From contig JACVVK020000053.1 in assembly GCA_018292915.2 (NCBI GenBank), positions 1,494,501-1,558,500 of the forward strand: a DNA stretch of 64,000 nt, written 5' to 3'. This DNA comes from Batillaria attramentaria (Eukaryota; Mollusca; Gastropoda; Batillariidae). The position numbers and the translations under genes were made by a program. Of this stretch, positions 34,096 through 44,984 are shown one piece after another (position 1 is the stretch's first letter; the number at the start of each line of letters is the position of its first letter). The notes beneath the pieces are model-generated. The model saw only the letters and a program-made list of their open reading frames with translations, was not told where the DNA came from and searched no databases.

Positions 34096-36033
34096 CATCC
34101 CCGTACCGGGGGCCGAATCGTTAACACTAGGCCCCCGCAACCACGGCCAAGTCGGGCTAACCGAGACCGAGCCGAGATAAGTAATAGCTAAGAAGGAAAA
34201 ACATTAAAACACTCGGTGACAAGGAAAGTGGACAGTTGCGAACAACTTTGAGGTCCCCGTGCTATTTCACAATGTGCACAGAAGCGAGGAATTCTGTCAA
34301 ATTCACCGGCACAGTGAATTTTTAGCATGGCTCGGAGATTATTGTGCGTGGGAGTGATTTCCCTTGAAAACAAAAGCAGACGTTTTTTTCCCGGGGGAAT
34401 TTCGGTCACACCTGTCAACAACATCGTCTCCTCCAAAATCAGGGTATGGTATTATTTTGTTATGCTAACAACATTATACAGCTTAGCGAGGCGTTTCCAA
34501 ATAATTAAGTGCTCTTGAACATTATGCAGCGCGAAATTAACGTCTGCTGTAAAGGACGTTAAACACCCAAACACCCACGTACTTTCTCTTTCGTGTAGTT
34601 TACAAATAAAGCTGATGGCCACTACTGAGAATTGACTCGGAAAACTGATAATCGGTAGGCCTAGAGCATCAGAATCGGTTCCAAAAGCTGTCCTGCAAAG
34701 GTATACATACTAAAGAGAGAGAAAACAATTATATTATCATAACCAACTTGCTGCAATGATCCTATATACGAGGATCTTTGCTTGCTGCGAAGCTGATGAA
34801 AAGATTGCATTCTTTCAAGAGTATAAATGATCCTGTGAACAGGCGATAATTAAGAAAGTCACTGTCAGCAGCTACGAAGGCACATTTAGAGATAGGTAGA
34901 AAATGCTATGTAGTAAGCAATGACTGAAGTTTAGAATCAATTAGCAAAGACGCACCAATTGACATAAAGGAATGACGTTACCGACGCCGGAGAGATAAAA
35001 CTTGATGCAGCTACAAAGAAACTAAAACCAGGGTACGGTATTATTTTGTAATGCTCACATTATACAGCTTAGCAAGGCGTTTCCAAATAATCAAGTGCTC
35101 TTGAACGTTATGCAGCGCGAAAATGATTAAAGTCTGCCGTAAAGAACGTTAAACACCCGAACACCCACCCCTCTGCTCTACGCCTGTACTTTATCTTTCA
35201 CGTGGTTTACAAACAGCTGACAACGCTCTCTGAGAACGCTACAGGTATGACATATTGTCTTTGGTTTCAGGCATTAATAACAGAAAAGATGAACGTTGAG
35301 GCAGTTTCTTTGTAGCTGCATCAAGTTTTATCTCTCCCACGCCGGCAATGTCTTTCCTATAGTGTCAGTTGGTTATGACCATTAAAATAAATAATTAAAC
35401 AAATAAATTTTTCTCTCTCTCTCGCTCTTTCTACTTGTACCTTTGCATGACAGGTTTCAGAACCAGCTCTGATGCTTTACCGTTTATCAGTTTTCCGTTC
35501 TCTAAAATGTTCATCAGCTTTATTTGTAAACTAAACAAAAGAGAAAGTACGTGGGTGTTTGGGTGTTTAACGTCCTTTACAGCAGACGTTAATTTTGTGC
35601 TGCATAATGTTCAAGAGCACTTAATTATTTGGAAACGCCTCGCTAAGCTGTATAATGTTGTTAGCATAACAAAATAATACCATACCCTGGTTTTGGAGGA
35701 GACGATGTTGTTGACAGGTGTGACCGAAATTCCCCCGGGAAAAAAACGTCTGCTTTTGTTTTCAAGGGAAATCACTCCCACGCACAATAATCTCCGAGCC
35801 ATGCTAAAAATTCACTGTGCCGGTGAATTTGACAGAATTCCTCGCTTCTGTGCACATTGTGAAATAGCACGGGGACCTCAAAGTTGTTCGCAACTGTCCA
35901 CTTTCCTTGTCACCGAGTGTTTTAATGTTTTTCCTTCTTAGCTATTACTTATCTCGGCTCGGTCTCGGTTAGCCCGACTTGGCCGTGGTTGCGGGGGCCT
36001 AGTGTTAACGATTCGGCCCCCGGTACGGGGATG
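34096..36033. mobile_element. MULE-like foldback element, 1.9 kb, long TIRs, 9-bp TSD
   Basis: The termini are CATCCCCGTACCGGGGGCC and its complement. Inverted arms run from 34096 to about 34617 and from about 35513 to 36033, close to 520 bp, nearly identical. The element is bounded by a perfect 9-bp direct repeat, CTGTGAGGG, at 34087-34095 and 36034-36042. Inside, a third copy of the inner arm lies in direct orientation (35030-35170), and a smaller inverted pair (about 34990-35030 and 35297-35345) forms a second fold. The arms contain a fragment of the S2 SINE tail (ACGTTAAACACCCAAACACC). No transposase is present. Arm length and 9-bp TSD fit Mutator-like elements. Confidence 0.85.
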
Positions 36034-36310
36034 CTGTGAGGGGAGTCCAGGAAAGTGGGAGAGGGATGAGTAGAGGCAGTACTGGGAGGCAACGGAGTGA
36101 AACTAGAGGGAGTGCTGCATTAGATTCTGACTCTCACAGCAGTTTTAATAATCACATACACAGACAGTAGCCATTCTACGAAGATGAGCATGGTCCTACT
36201 GTGTTTTCCCCCTGCTGACTGTGACATGATAGACACTTGGGATATTCTTTTCCCTGGACTTTGTCATGTTATTGCAGAGCACTGAACAAACCAGTATGCT
36301 AGACAGATAG

Positions 36311-36633
36311 GTGTGCATTGGTGCAGCAGGAAGGTGGGGGGGGGGAGAGACTGAAAAGCAGGGCACACTGTGCATTTTGCTGTGGCATTGGTATGTACTG
36401 TACATAGGTATTGCAAGTATGATCTCAGGCAGTGTAGAGATAGATCTCATGTCAGACTCACCAGCAGCTATTTCAGTAAGCCTGCAGTACAAGTCAGTTG
36501 CATACCAAAGTGTTTTGTGTGTGTTTGAACAGTCTATGAAGTACATGTATCATGCAAGATCAGTACAAATGAGGACTGAAGAGAAACCATGCACAGCATC
36601 ACAATTTTTTTTTTTGAAACAGATCTGTGGGGT

Positions 36634-36706
<73 letters not shown>

Positions 36707-37282
36707 ATCACTTTGATCTGTATGTATGCATTAATTTCAGGCCCAGGTCCTGCTCAAAACAACCAGCTCGTGGAAATATGTTTACAAATGTGTCCTCATC
36801 TGATATCATGTTCAACATGGCGATTATTCAAGTCAACACCAAGTGGTAAGTTAGGTCCACTTTTGCTTTTTTGTTTTAATGTTAAAGTTAGCAACAAGCA
36901 TACCAGACAACCTCTATTGTGTCGAATTCATGTACATGTACTACAAACTGAGAGCAAAGATTATATATTCTTAAACTGGCCTAAATCTGTGTTCAACCGA
37001 TATGAAATCCCCTCAGAAAGCAATCGCCAGTCATATCGCTGCCTACTATGGGATTTAAACCTGCTACCTCAGGATCTACAGACCGGGCATCTTGGACACT
37101 TTTTAGAGGCCGTTTACACTGGGCCAAAAACCCGAACTCGGCTCGCTTTGAAGCGTGCCAAGTACGTTTACACTAGGAAATTTCACCCGGGCCAGGAACC
37201 CAACCTGGAATACATATGCATGTGTACCAGGCTCGCTTTGGGTGCCGGGCCCGCATTACGGTCAGCTGTTTTTATCAGCTGA
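36311..37282 (+). other. Long ORF carrying a (GT)n tract, coding status doubtful
   Basis: A 323-codon open frame whose middle is Cys-Val repeats from (GT)n at 36637-36702. A strong donor-like site (GGGGTAAGTGTG) directly precedes the (GT)n, and an acceptor-like TTTCAG (36735-36740) follows, so it may be two short exons around an intron rather than one frame. No domain is recognised on either side. Confidence 0.2.
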
Positions 37283-37789
37283 CTTGATTTCCATGGCTAC
37301 GGCGAGACATACGGGTTCTACTCCCAAGATGGCTGCGGAGGATACCGCTACGGTCAAGACTTTTATGGGTACCCTACCTTCCTCACCTACCAACCCCTAT
37401 TTACCACCTTCCATATATTAAAAAAAATTCCAACCCTACCCCCTAATCCCCCCCCCCCCCGGCCTCCCTTTTCTTTATTTCTCCTACAACCATATCTCCT
37501 CTCTCCACAATCATGTTAGGACAAAACTGAAACACAGACACAACCACATTAACCGAACTTCTTATTTTTCTTTCCACAGAAATGACTTCACCACAAGCAT
37601 CATCCTCATTCATCAATATCATAATTATATCCACCTTCACTCTCATCATCATCATCACCTGACAATATTTCCACTTACACAACACCGGAACACACCCCAG
37701 CTCACACCGCAACACACACAACTGCTCACACCGCAGACACAAACACAGAACAAACAGCACAAACCACGACATAATACACACTGACATCA

Positions 37790-37905
37790 GAGGATTTGGA
37801 TATCATTGTTGTAGAGATCGCGAAAGGTCACTGCATTTCGATGGAAATTTCTAGACCATCCCAGAACATGCGAGTGCAGTAACGTCAGTAGTCATGGTTT
37901 CCCCT
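37790..37905 (-). repeat. Inverted fragment of D-element internal sequence
   Basis: The complement resembles 2130-2250 and 18570-18695 (TACTG, GTTCTGGGATGGTCTAGAAAT, GCATCGAAATGCAGT), with several differences. It is a short relic of the D family. Confidence 0.5.
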
Positions 37906-38212
37906 CTCCTGTAATCGAGGGTCATGGCTCTTCCCGTAGGAAAAAATTTAACACATTAATATCTCTGTGGTGGCTGGACCAATATTCATATGACTCAAGG
38001 ACACACTGAGCTCGGTACAATGCTCCATGAAAATGCACATTTTATACACACTCGCTGAAGTATAGGTGTAATTCAGTTGAAAGAGTTCAACTGTACTATT
38101 GGAGCCTGCGATCGTCTGCTCCGGAACGCCATGACAGTTGTCACGCATGCGTGGCCGGATATGTACGAACGATGACGGAAACATCCGAGAGCCTGAAGCA
38201 GACGACAGGACC

Positions 38213-38565
38213 ATGGAAGCAGACAAATGCTGCTGCCATTGCGCTAAAGCATTCGTAAAAAGGCAAGACTCCAAAGGCCTATACCGATACAGTTTAAAGT
38301 CCATAAACGCGTCAAATGATGCCCTGTCTACATTAGGATCGCACGATGGGCGTGATCTCTTTGTCTGTGAAACGTGACGGCCCAAATTTCGTAAAACTTT
38401 TCATTCGGCCAAGAGGAAGGCTGTCACACTGTCTCCACCACCGTCAGCACCCAAGAAGCGGCACACTGCACCACAAGTACATGTAAAAGGCACTGAGAAG
38501 AGAGTCAGCTACCACACTGTCATTAAAGAGCTATTGAAGTCCAAGACAGCTGCACGTATTATGGT
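38213..38565 (+). CDS. DUF6589-like gene, exon 1 (contains TGA)
   Basis: The start is MEADKCC at 38213, or an upstream in-frame Met at 38138. The donor after ATGGT is GTAAGG and the phase is 2. The TGA lies at 38375-38377. Confidence 0.5.
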
Positions 38566-39469
38566 GTAAGGAAACAGTAATAAGAAAATGGGTCTTAATT
38601 TCCAAGACTTTATAGAAAAATCATGTTGCATATGAGTGCATAAAAAAAAAGGTTATTGTTCATGGCTTAATGGTAATGATCCATAAGGAAGGGAAGTGCG
38701 CAATATTTATTGATGAAGTGGCAAATGCACAACTGACAAGCGCATGTCTGCAAAGCATAAGCGTTATGCCAGGTGTGTCTGGAGGCATGTTCCCGAATTT
38801 TTTTTTTTTTTTAAACAGTAATTAGAATTAAGACAATAATTTTAAAATGCTTCAGAAAGGAAACGCTGGTTTTGGAGGCAATACTAAAGTCTGTAGTTAG
38901 ATTTATGACAATAGCAACATGCTTCAGGGGGAAAAAGAATTTCGTTTGGGGGAATAATTGTTTTTGCCAAAGGTGTAAATCCGTGAAAAAGTGTGTGATA
39001 GGATATTTTGAGCCCTAATACTGGTTGCAAGTGCAAATCATCATGATCTTGAAATTTTTGCTGAAAGGTTTTGATGTCATGTTTCAAACACATGCATGCT
39101 TACACACACAAAGACAAATTTCATGAAAAGTTTATTTCACACACACACACATGCATGCATACACACACAATTTATGTGACAAGTTATTTTTACTCCTTTC
39201 TGGGGGGAGTTTTGAATACAACCTTACGAACACACAATTTACCTGCTTGTTGCCAATAGAAATGAGCTGTTGAAGAAATTAATGAGACGGAAAGAAGTGT
39301 TAGTGAAAAGAAAGTTACACGATGTGCAATTGATACATATAAGCTTATGCAATTTACAAAATTCTTGGTAATAAAGCCCCTCCCTTTTCCCATTCGCCTT
39401 TCTCTCACAGTGGGCAAGATGGATAAGTACACAATAATGAACATGCTCCAAGTGCAAGCTGAAATATTT

Positions 39470-39880
39470 TTTTGCTCACTTGTGTAACAAAGTGAATCTA
39501 TGTAATAACCGTCCATCGTGTCTGTGTGTGTGTCTGCAGTAAACCTTAACACTGGCCTTTTATCAGAATCTACAAATAGCAAACCTTCCAAAACCCTAAC
39601 AGCAGAAGCACCAAACTTGTCACGCCGATAGACAGCCACAATACCTTTTAAAACATACCGTAATGATTGACCTTGAACCAAGGTCAAGGTCACTATAGCT
39701 GTGTGGAAATTTCACATTGGCATTTTCTCAGCATGTAGAAAAGCCACAGATATCAAACTTTGCATGATGATAGACATTGACATCACATTTAGTGACATAC
39801 CTGTATTCAGTGACTTTGAGTCAATGTCAAGGCCATACACTGTTTTGCGGAAAACCTTCCAAAACCTAACCATTGTCATT
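39470..39880 (-). repeat. Interspersed repeat, inverted relative of 12687-13560
   Basis: It begins with TTGCTCACTTGTGTAACAAAG and carries the complements of the GCCTTGACCTTGA and ATCATCATGCAAAGTTT words. It lies in intron 1 of the DUF6589-like gene. Confidence 0.6.
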
Positions 39881-39883
39881 TCA

Positions 39884-40227
39884 GGGCGGTCTGTGGTCAA
39901 GTGGTTAAGAGACTTGTCACCGATGTGAGAGGTCAGGGGTTCAAGTCCCACGCGGGGCAAAGAATTTTTCCTTCTCGTATATGGCACTGTTCATTTGGGC
40001 CGATCGTCCGGGGTTCTCTCCGAGTACTCCGGCTTCCTCCCCCTCCGCTTTGGAAATGTTCAGGACACAAAATTTGAAAAATAAATGCAATTCTAAATTC
40101 CGAAATTTAAATAGCTGAGCTGACCCTTCGTATCACGTGATTGTAATGTGTTTATGTCCAGTGTGTGAGGGAATGCGTGTGATTCAAGTGAGCGTATGTA
40201 TTGGGTTTAGTTCGCAGCACTTTGAGC
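39884..40227 (+). mobile_element. tRNA-derived SINE, family S1, copy 1
   Basis: A tRNA-like head (A box TGGTCAAGTGGTTAAGAGA, B box GGTTCAAGTCCCA) is followed by a body with TTCTCTCCGAGTACTCCGGC. The 3' end lacks the AAGCGCCT tail of the other copies, so it is probably truncated. It is inserted in the intron between DUF6589-like exons 1 and 2. Confidence 0.75.
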
Positions 40228-40352
40228 CGATTCACCATGCTGTATGTGCCATGATCATTTACCTACAGAATTTTTGTTTTTTCCACTTACACTTCCTATT
40301 ATTATGTGAGCTAGAAATAAGTTATGTTTGACAATTAAAAATGATGTTTCAG

Positions 40353-40583
40353 TCGCATGATGAGTAGAAGAGTGGCGGGGGAGGTAACCAAGTTCTCAAA
40401 GTATGGTCTGCTGTTGAGGGCACCATTGACCATGGCAAACATTAAAAAGTTCAGTTGGTCAGGACTTGCACAGGAAGCACGGGAACACATGCCCATCCTG
40501 TGCAATGTCATTCAACATGCCCTGCCCAGTGCCAAGCAAAAGGCAAAAAGAATGTCATACAGGGGTGGCAAATGGAGAACCAG
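40353..40583 (+). CDS. DUF6589-like gene, exon 2
   Basis: The acceptor is GATGTTTCAG and the donor is AG/GTAAAC. The phase enters at 2 and leaves at 2. It encodes about 77 residues, including MSRRVAGEVTKFSKYG. Confidence 0.55.
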
Positions 40584-41300
40584 GTAAACACCTTCGCACA
40601 TTTTGTCACAAACACCCATTTTAAATGACCACTGGGCTGAACAATACCCAAAAGTTCTGCAACGTTTGCATGTTACATCTTAAAAATATTGTTATTAGTA
40701 CAGCCCCGTGTTATGTGCAGCTGTTCCAGTCAATGAAGATTAAAATTATACTTAGCGACTGCCAGCAACACTAGGCGACTCCTCAATATTTGTATTGCTT
40801 AAAGCCTAAATTCGATTATTGTAAGCCTGTGAGATGCTCAGTGTGAAAATGACAGTGGTGGCACTATAGCTTGTGAGTGAACCTGTACTCTGTGATTGAT
40901 CTGTGTAATAAATGGTATGGCTATGGCTGAGATTTACTGAAAAGTTTTCATGAGATACAAATCTCACATTTCACACAAGCGGTTTAAAATTATAAATCTC
41001 CTGCTGAGCAGCTATCACTGTGTGTGAAATGTACATGTAGACTAGTATGTATAGCCAGCACCATAATTGTTGTTAACGTCTTTGAAAAAAATGTGAGTAT
41101 ATACTGTAGACACCTTCCAAAATAGCGTAAAGGATATCAAATCCCCCCCCCCCCCCAAACACACACACAAACACAAATCAGCAGCAGCAAATTGTTTCTG
41201 TGTGCCATCCTTATCATGGTATTTTCATCAGATAAATGTCTGACATAATATACATTGTATCACGCTGTCTATCAATGCTACGTTTGTTTATTTCATACAG
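40584..41300. other. Intron of the DUF6589-like gene
   Basis: Contains a poly(C) run at about 41143-41156 followed by (AC)n. No other feature is seen. Confidence 0.5.
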
Positions 41301-41451
41301 ACAAGCCAGCACAGATGAGGCGCAACGAGTACTGACCCAGAGGTTGGCCTTGATTGCCTGTATCATTGCATTCACTGCCTCTGAAAAGAAATGTGCCTTT
41401 TTTCAGACTGTGTTAGGCCTGCAGCTGTGGAGAAACGGGTGTTCGAAAAAA
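41301..41451 (+). CDS. DUF6589-like gene, exon 3
   Basis: The acceptor is TTTCATACAG and the donor AAAAAA/GTAAAT. It enters at phase 2 and leaves at 0. It encodes about 50 residues with a hydrophobic helix, ALIACIIAFTAS. The following exon is not seen. Confidence 0.55.
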
Positions 41452-41820
41452 GTAAATACTTTGAGCATATGCATACAATCATTTATGCTAATGTGAACAT
41501 TTTTACTGTGTTACCTGCGTAATTAAAACAAATTTAATCTGCAGCGGCTTTCATCCGGTCCAAAGATATGAGATACTTTTGTATTGTTTTATTTCAATGA
41601 CAAGTGTATTTGCTTTATGGATACAGTTACCAGACTGTACTCTCGAAATTCCTTATTCACCCTTTTCATTCCAATTCAACCCCCCCCCCCCCCCCCCCAA
41701 ACACACACACATTCATTCACGTAAAATAAATCAATGCATACCCTATGATGGGTAATCACCTTTGAACACTGGCAATATAGCGTAATGGCCCCATCCCATA
41801 AATTTTTGTGTGTGCAAATT

Positions 41821-43172
41821 TCATGCTAATTTGTCTGTGTTGTAAGTAGTCTTTCCTTGCGTGACGGACTTACACGGTTTGGTATCTCTTGGTTTTGGTG
41901 GATTTTGCTGCTCAAGCCGGCGAAGGGCAACTCGTAGACCGTCGAACGTCTCGGACCTGTCATACTGGTACGCTGAGACGTCCTTCAGTTCTTGTCGCAG
42001 TCCGGTCCACAGAACCGTCCTTAGCATTACGTCAGCTGGTCTTTGGAGAGGAACGTTCTGCTGCCTGACGTTGTCTAACAGCATCTCCAGCCTACATCCC
42101 CACTCGGCCACGGTCTCAGTCTCCTCCTGCTTCGCTCCATAAAAGGACGCCAGCACATCGGCCTCTGATTTTACCTGGCCGTATATGCTATCCATCTTGG
42201 CGACGATCTCCTGGATTGTGACACCAGTTCCCATACGAACTACCACATAGCCAGCTTTACCGTGCAGGGAAGCCCGTATGGCGTCCTTAATGTCTTTCTC
42301 CGTATGACCTTCCCGCTGCAGGCTGAGAAGTTGGTATCGCCACAGGCTGTAGTCCGCAGCATTTTCGCCAGTAAACTTGGTCAGCCATGGCTTTCGACCA
42401 AGATGTATGATAGGGGTCAGGTTTGCGGCAGTCACCTCGCCAGAACTGCTTGTACCTCCAGCAGGTGCTGAACTGATGGTGGCGAATGCATGGGTCGGGG
42501 AGCTCATAGCTGTCGCAGTGGTAGCCGCCACACTGATCTCCTGCCTAGGTGTCTCCTCCACAGACGGTGGTTGTCTCGGGACCAGTTGTCGGGAAGTCAC
42601 GTAGTCTACCATCCATCTCTGGGGCGGTCGGTGGTCTAGTGGTTAAGAGACTTGTCACCAATGCGAGAGGTGGGGGGTTCGAGTCCCACTCGGGGCAAAG
42701 AATTTTTCCTTCTCGTATGTGGCACCGTTCATTCGGGCCGATCGTCGGGGGTTCTCTCCGGGTACTCCGGCTTCCTCCCCCTCTGCTTTGGAAATGTTCA
42801 GCCCACCAAATTCGAAAAATAAATGCAATTCTAAATTCCGAAACTTCAATAGCTGAGCTGACCCTTCGCACCACGTGATTGTAATGCGTTTATGTCCAGT
42901 GTGTGAGAGAATGCGTATGATTCACGTGAGCGTGCGTGTTGGGTTCAGTTCGCGGCGCTTTGAGCCGATTCATGAAATTGGGTAAAGCGCCTATACAATA
43001 CTCATTATTATTATTATTATTATCTCTCTAAATCCTCTTTGGTTGTTGCCTTGGGTCTGGCGCCAAGTAGGTGGAACATCTCCTGGAGGGGTGCTGTCTC
43101 CTCCGTCGTCTGTTCAGTTTTCATTTCAAGACTTCCACCCTCCGCGACACCACCTGTCTCTGTAGTACTCAT
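41821..43172 (-). pseudogene. Retrotransposon gag-like gene interrupted by a SINE
   Basis: Two minus-strand pieces share one frame. The N-terminal piece (43172 to about 43024) starts MSTTETGGVAEGG; the larger piece (42620 to 41821) contains KPWLTKFTGENAADYSLWRY, a helical capsid-like region, and ends TYNTDKLA before a stop. The pattern, with a FTGE/YSLW motif followed by a helical region with LRQEL, resembles PNMA-like or Ty3/gypsy Gag proteins. A 401-bp S1 SINE (42621-43021) splits them, with ATCTCT repeated on both sides. No zinc knuckle, protease or reverse transcriptase follows, so the element is incomplete. It is an old transposon-derived copy; the product is not expected to be functional. 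Confidence 0.6.
42621..43021 (+). mobile_element. tRNA-derived SINE, family S1, inserted in gag
   Basis: The head has TGGTCTAGTGGTTAAGAGA and GGTTCGAGTCCCA (A and B boxes), the body has CGGGTACTCCGGCTTCCTCC, and the tail has AAGCGCCTATACAATACTC followed by (ATT)n. It is flanked by ATCTCT at 42615-42620 and 43022-43027, consistent with a 6-bp target duplication. Confidence 0.85.
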
Positions 43173-44984
43173 GATGTGCACCAGCAATTACACACTACAC
43201 CACGTAATGGAAACCCCAAGACTCACTCCGGCCCTATAGTATAGCCCACCTAGCTATGTGTGTTTGAGTGGAGTGTAATGAATGTAACAGCGATGTGGCT
43301 GGGGGGGGGGGGGGGGGTATCTGTCAACAATCGTTAACTCAAATCAAGTGTCTGCCCAAAGTTAGCAGTACTGTAGTCCACCTACATCCAGTAATAGGGT
43401 AATACTCAACTTACGTTTCCCCCAGTGATGGTCAACCACTCCTAGCACTTAATCCCCGAGTCAGTGACCAGTACAAGGTATAGGTTAATCATCCGCTAGG
43501 TCAGGTGTAAGAGATGACAGGTCTCCCCGATCTATCCCCTAAAACTGACGTTCTCTCCCCTAACGATCAGCACCTCGTAGACCGTGAAGGACGGAACAAT
43601 TTCAGCTGTCACCCTATATGTTGTAGCCACAGCGGGATATCGTGACGATTGCCGCAATCAGCAATGTGCTGTTATGAACAAACCTATCAAACGATGTAAA
43701 AGTGGTCTCTCACAGAGCAACACACCACAACAGCCGCAAGAAGAACACAAATTATGTTGCTTCAAGGTGAATTTGCAGAGAAATTAAGAAAAGAAATAGC
43801 TCTCTCTCTCTCTCTCTTATTATGTGACCAACTCAATGTAAACGATTCAAACTAAATCTTGTCAAGCCACTACTTGGATGATGTTTGAACCTAAAAAAAA
43901 AAATCAGCAGTCAGTCTGAAGTTGCCTAAGCTTCAACACTAATTACTGGATTCTAATGTCTTCAGTAGTCACTTGTTTCCAAAAATTGTCAAAATTCTCA
44001 CCGCCAAAACGTCAGCCCAATAGAAGAAACTAGGGTAACTTGCAGTAATATTAAACACAATAATTATGTACACTAAACAGACAAACAACTAAAAAAATTG
44101 ACTCGAATCAGCTATGCACTCGGTCTTCAACAGTCTGCAAAATAATAACTCAGTCAGCGCTTCAGACAATTCTGCGGAAACTCATAAAAAGTTGTCAAGT
44201 CTGACTTTCAGGCCAAAATCAGAAACTGATAGTTCGCGGCCAAAGGTGAACATATTTCTAAAACACTGAAAGAAAACGTAACTGAACAAACGAAAACAGG
44301 GACACACTGACAAACACGACGAACACGTTGACGAACACACTGTACGCACCTATGCCCGAATACTGATTATGAACAATGCAAGTTGTTGTTTTTTCGGGGG
44401 GGGGGGGGGGGGGGAGCTTACTGTGGACGAGCCTTTGTCGAGTTGACTTGGTCCAGGATCGGGTCCGACGGAGTCAGGTCAAAGGCTGTGACTGTCAGTT
44501 GAAGTGGAGCTTACTCACTGTGAACGAGCCTCTGTCGAGCTGGATTGGTCCACAGCCAGCAACTCTGTAGTCGGGTCCGACGTCGGTAGTCAGGTCAAAG
44601 GCTGTGACTGTCAGCTGAAGCCTTTGAAAGTTCAGGTTTGGAGCGTTCCAGCAGCAGTGAAGGTACTTCGTACACTGTAGGGGGTGACAGCAACAACGTT
44701 GGTTCCACCCGGCGAAGGCTGAAGGGTACAAGCAGATGTCTGTCGCCTGCAGTGGACTTGGTGTTGACAGGTCCGGTTCCGCACGTACCAGTTGTGAACG
44801 AGGGTTGTCTGCACTGGCAGCACGGTTGCAAGATCCACCACCAGAACTTGGGTCCGGCGACGTTAGCTGCCGAGGCTGTCCTGATCACCACCTCCTCCCT
44901 CTTACTTGAAAACAGGAGTCAGCACTCTCAGGAAAAGAGCTCAGTTGTATGAAGGATGGTAGTCACTGGTCACTGGTCAGAGTT
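43173..44984 (-). other. Probable retrotransposon leader; tandem duplication
   Basis: Between the gag start and the putative primer-binding site. It holds poly(G) at 43302-43317 and 44396-44414 and an imperfect tandem duplication of about 100 bp (44412-44506, 44507-44620; shared words GTCAGGTCAAAGGCTGTGAC). No gene is recognised. Confidence 0.35.

Larger units (their letters stand above)
38138..41451 (+). pseudogene. DUF6589-like transposon-derived gene, 5' exons, with in-frame TGA
   Basis: Three exons join with matching phases: 38138/38213-38565, 40353-40583 and 41301-41451. The first encodes a Cys-rich N-terminus (CCCHCAKAF ... FVCET) in which a TGA at 38375-38377 replaces what should be the last Cys of a metal-binding pair; the frame then continues open with RPKFRK and beyond. 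The second contains IKKFSWSGLAQEAREHMPIL, the third ALIACIIAF and LGLQLWRNGCSKK. This order of motifs is what I recall from the N-terminal part of a large invertebrate protein family with a C-terminal DUF6589 domain. The C-terminal exons are not found before the retrotransposon at 41821. It is a pseudogene if the TGA is real. Confidence 0.5.

Noticed and set aside
34188..34436. 82-codon ORF identical at 34188-34436 (minus) and 35693-35941 (plus)
   Set aside because: It lies in the two inverted arms of the MULE-like element; the identity reflects arm homogenisation and not a duplicated gene.
41461..41496. C-terminal extension of DUF6589-like exon 3 past the donor
   Set aside because: The GTAAAT donor after GCSKK fits the usual exon edge, and residues after it lack family character.
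42545..42878. 109-codon ORFs on both strands over the SINE in gag, and similar frames at 56058-56340
   Set aside because: They translate tRNA-derived SINE sequence, not a gene.
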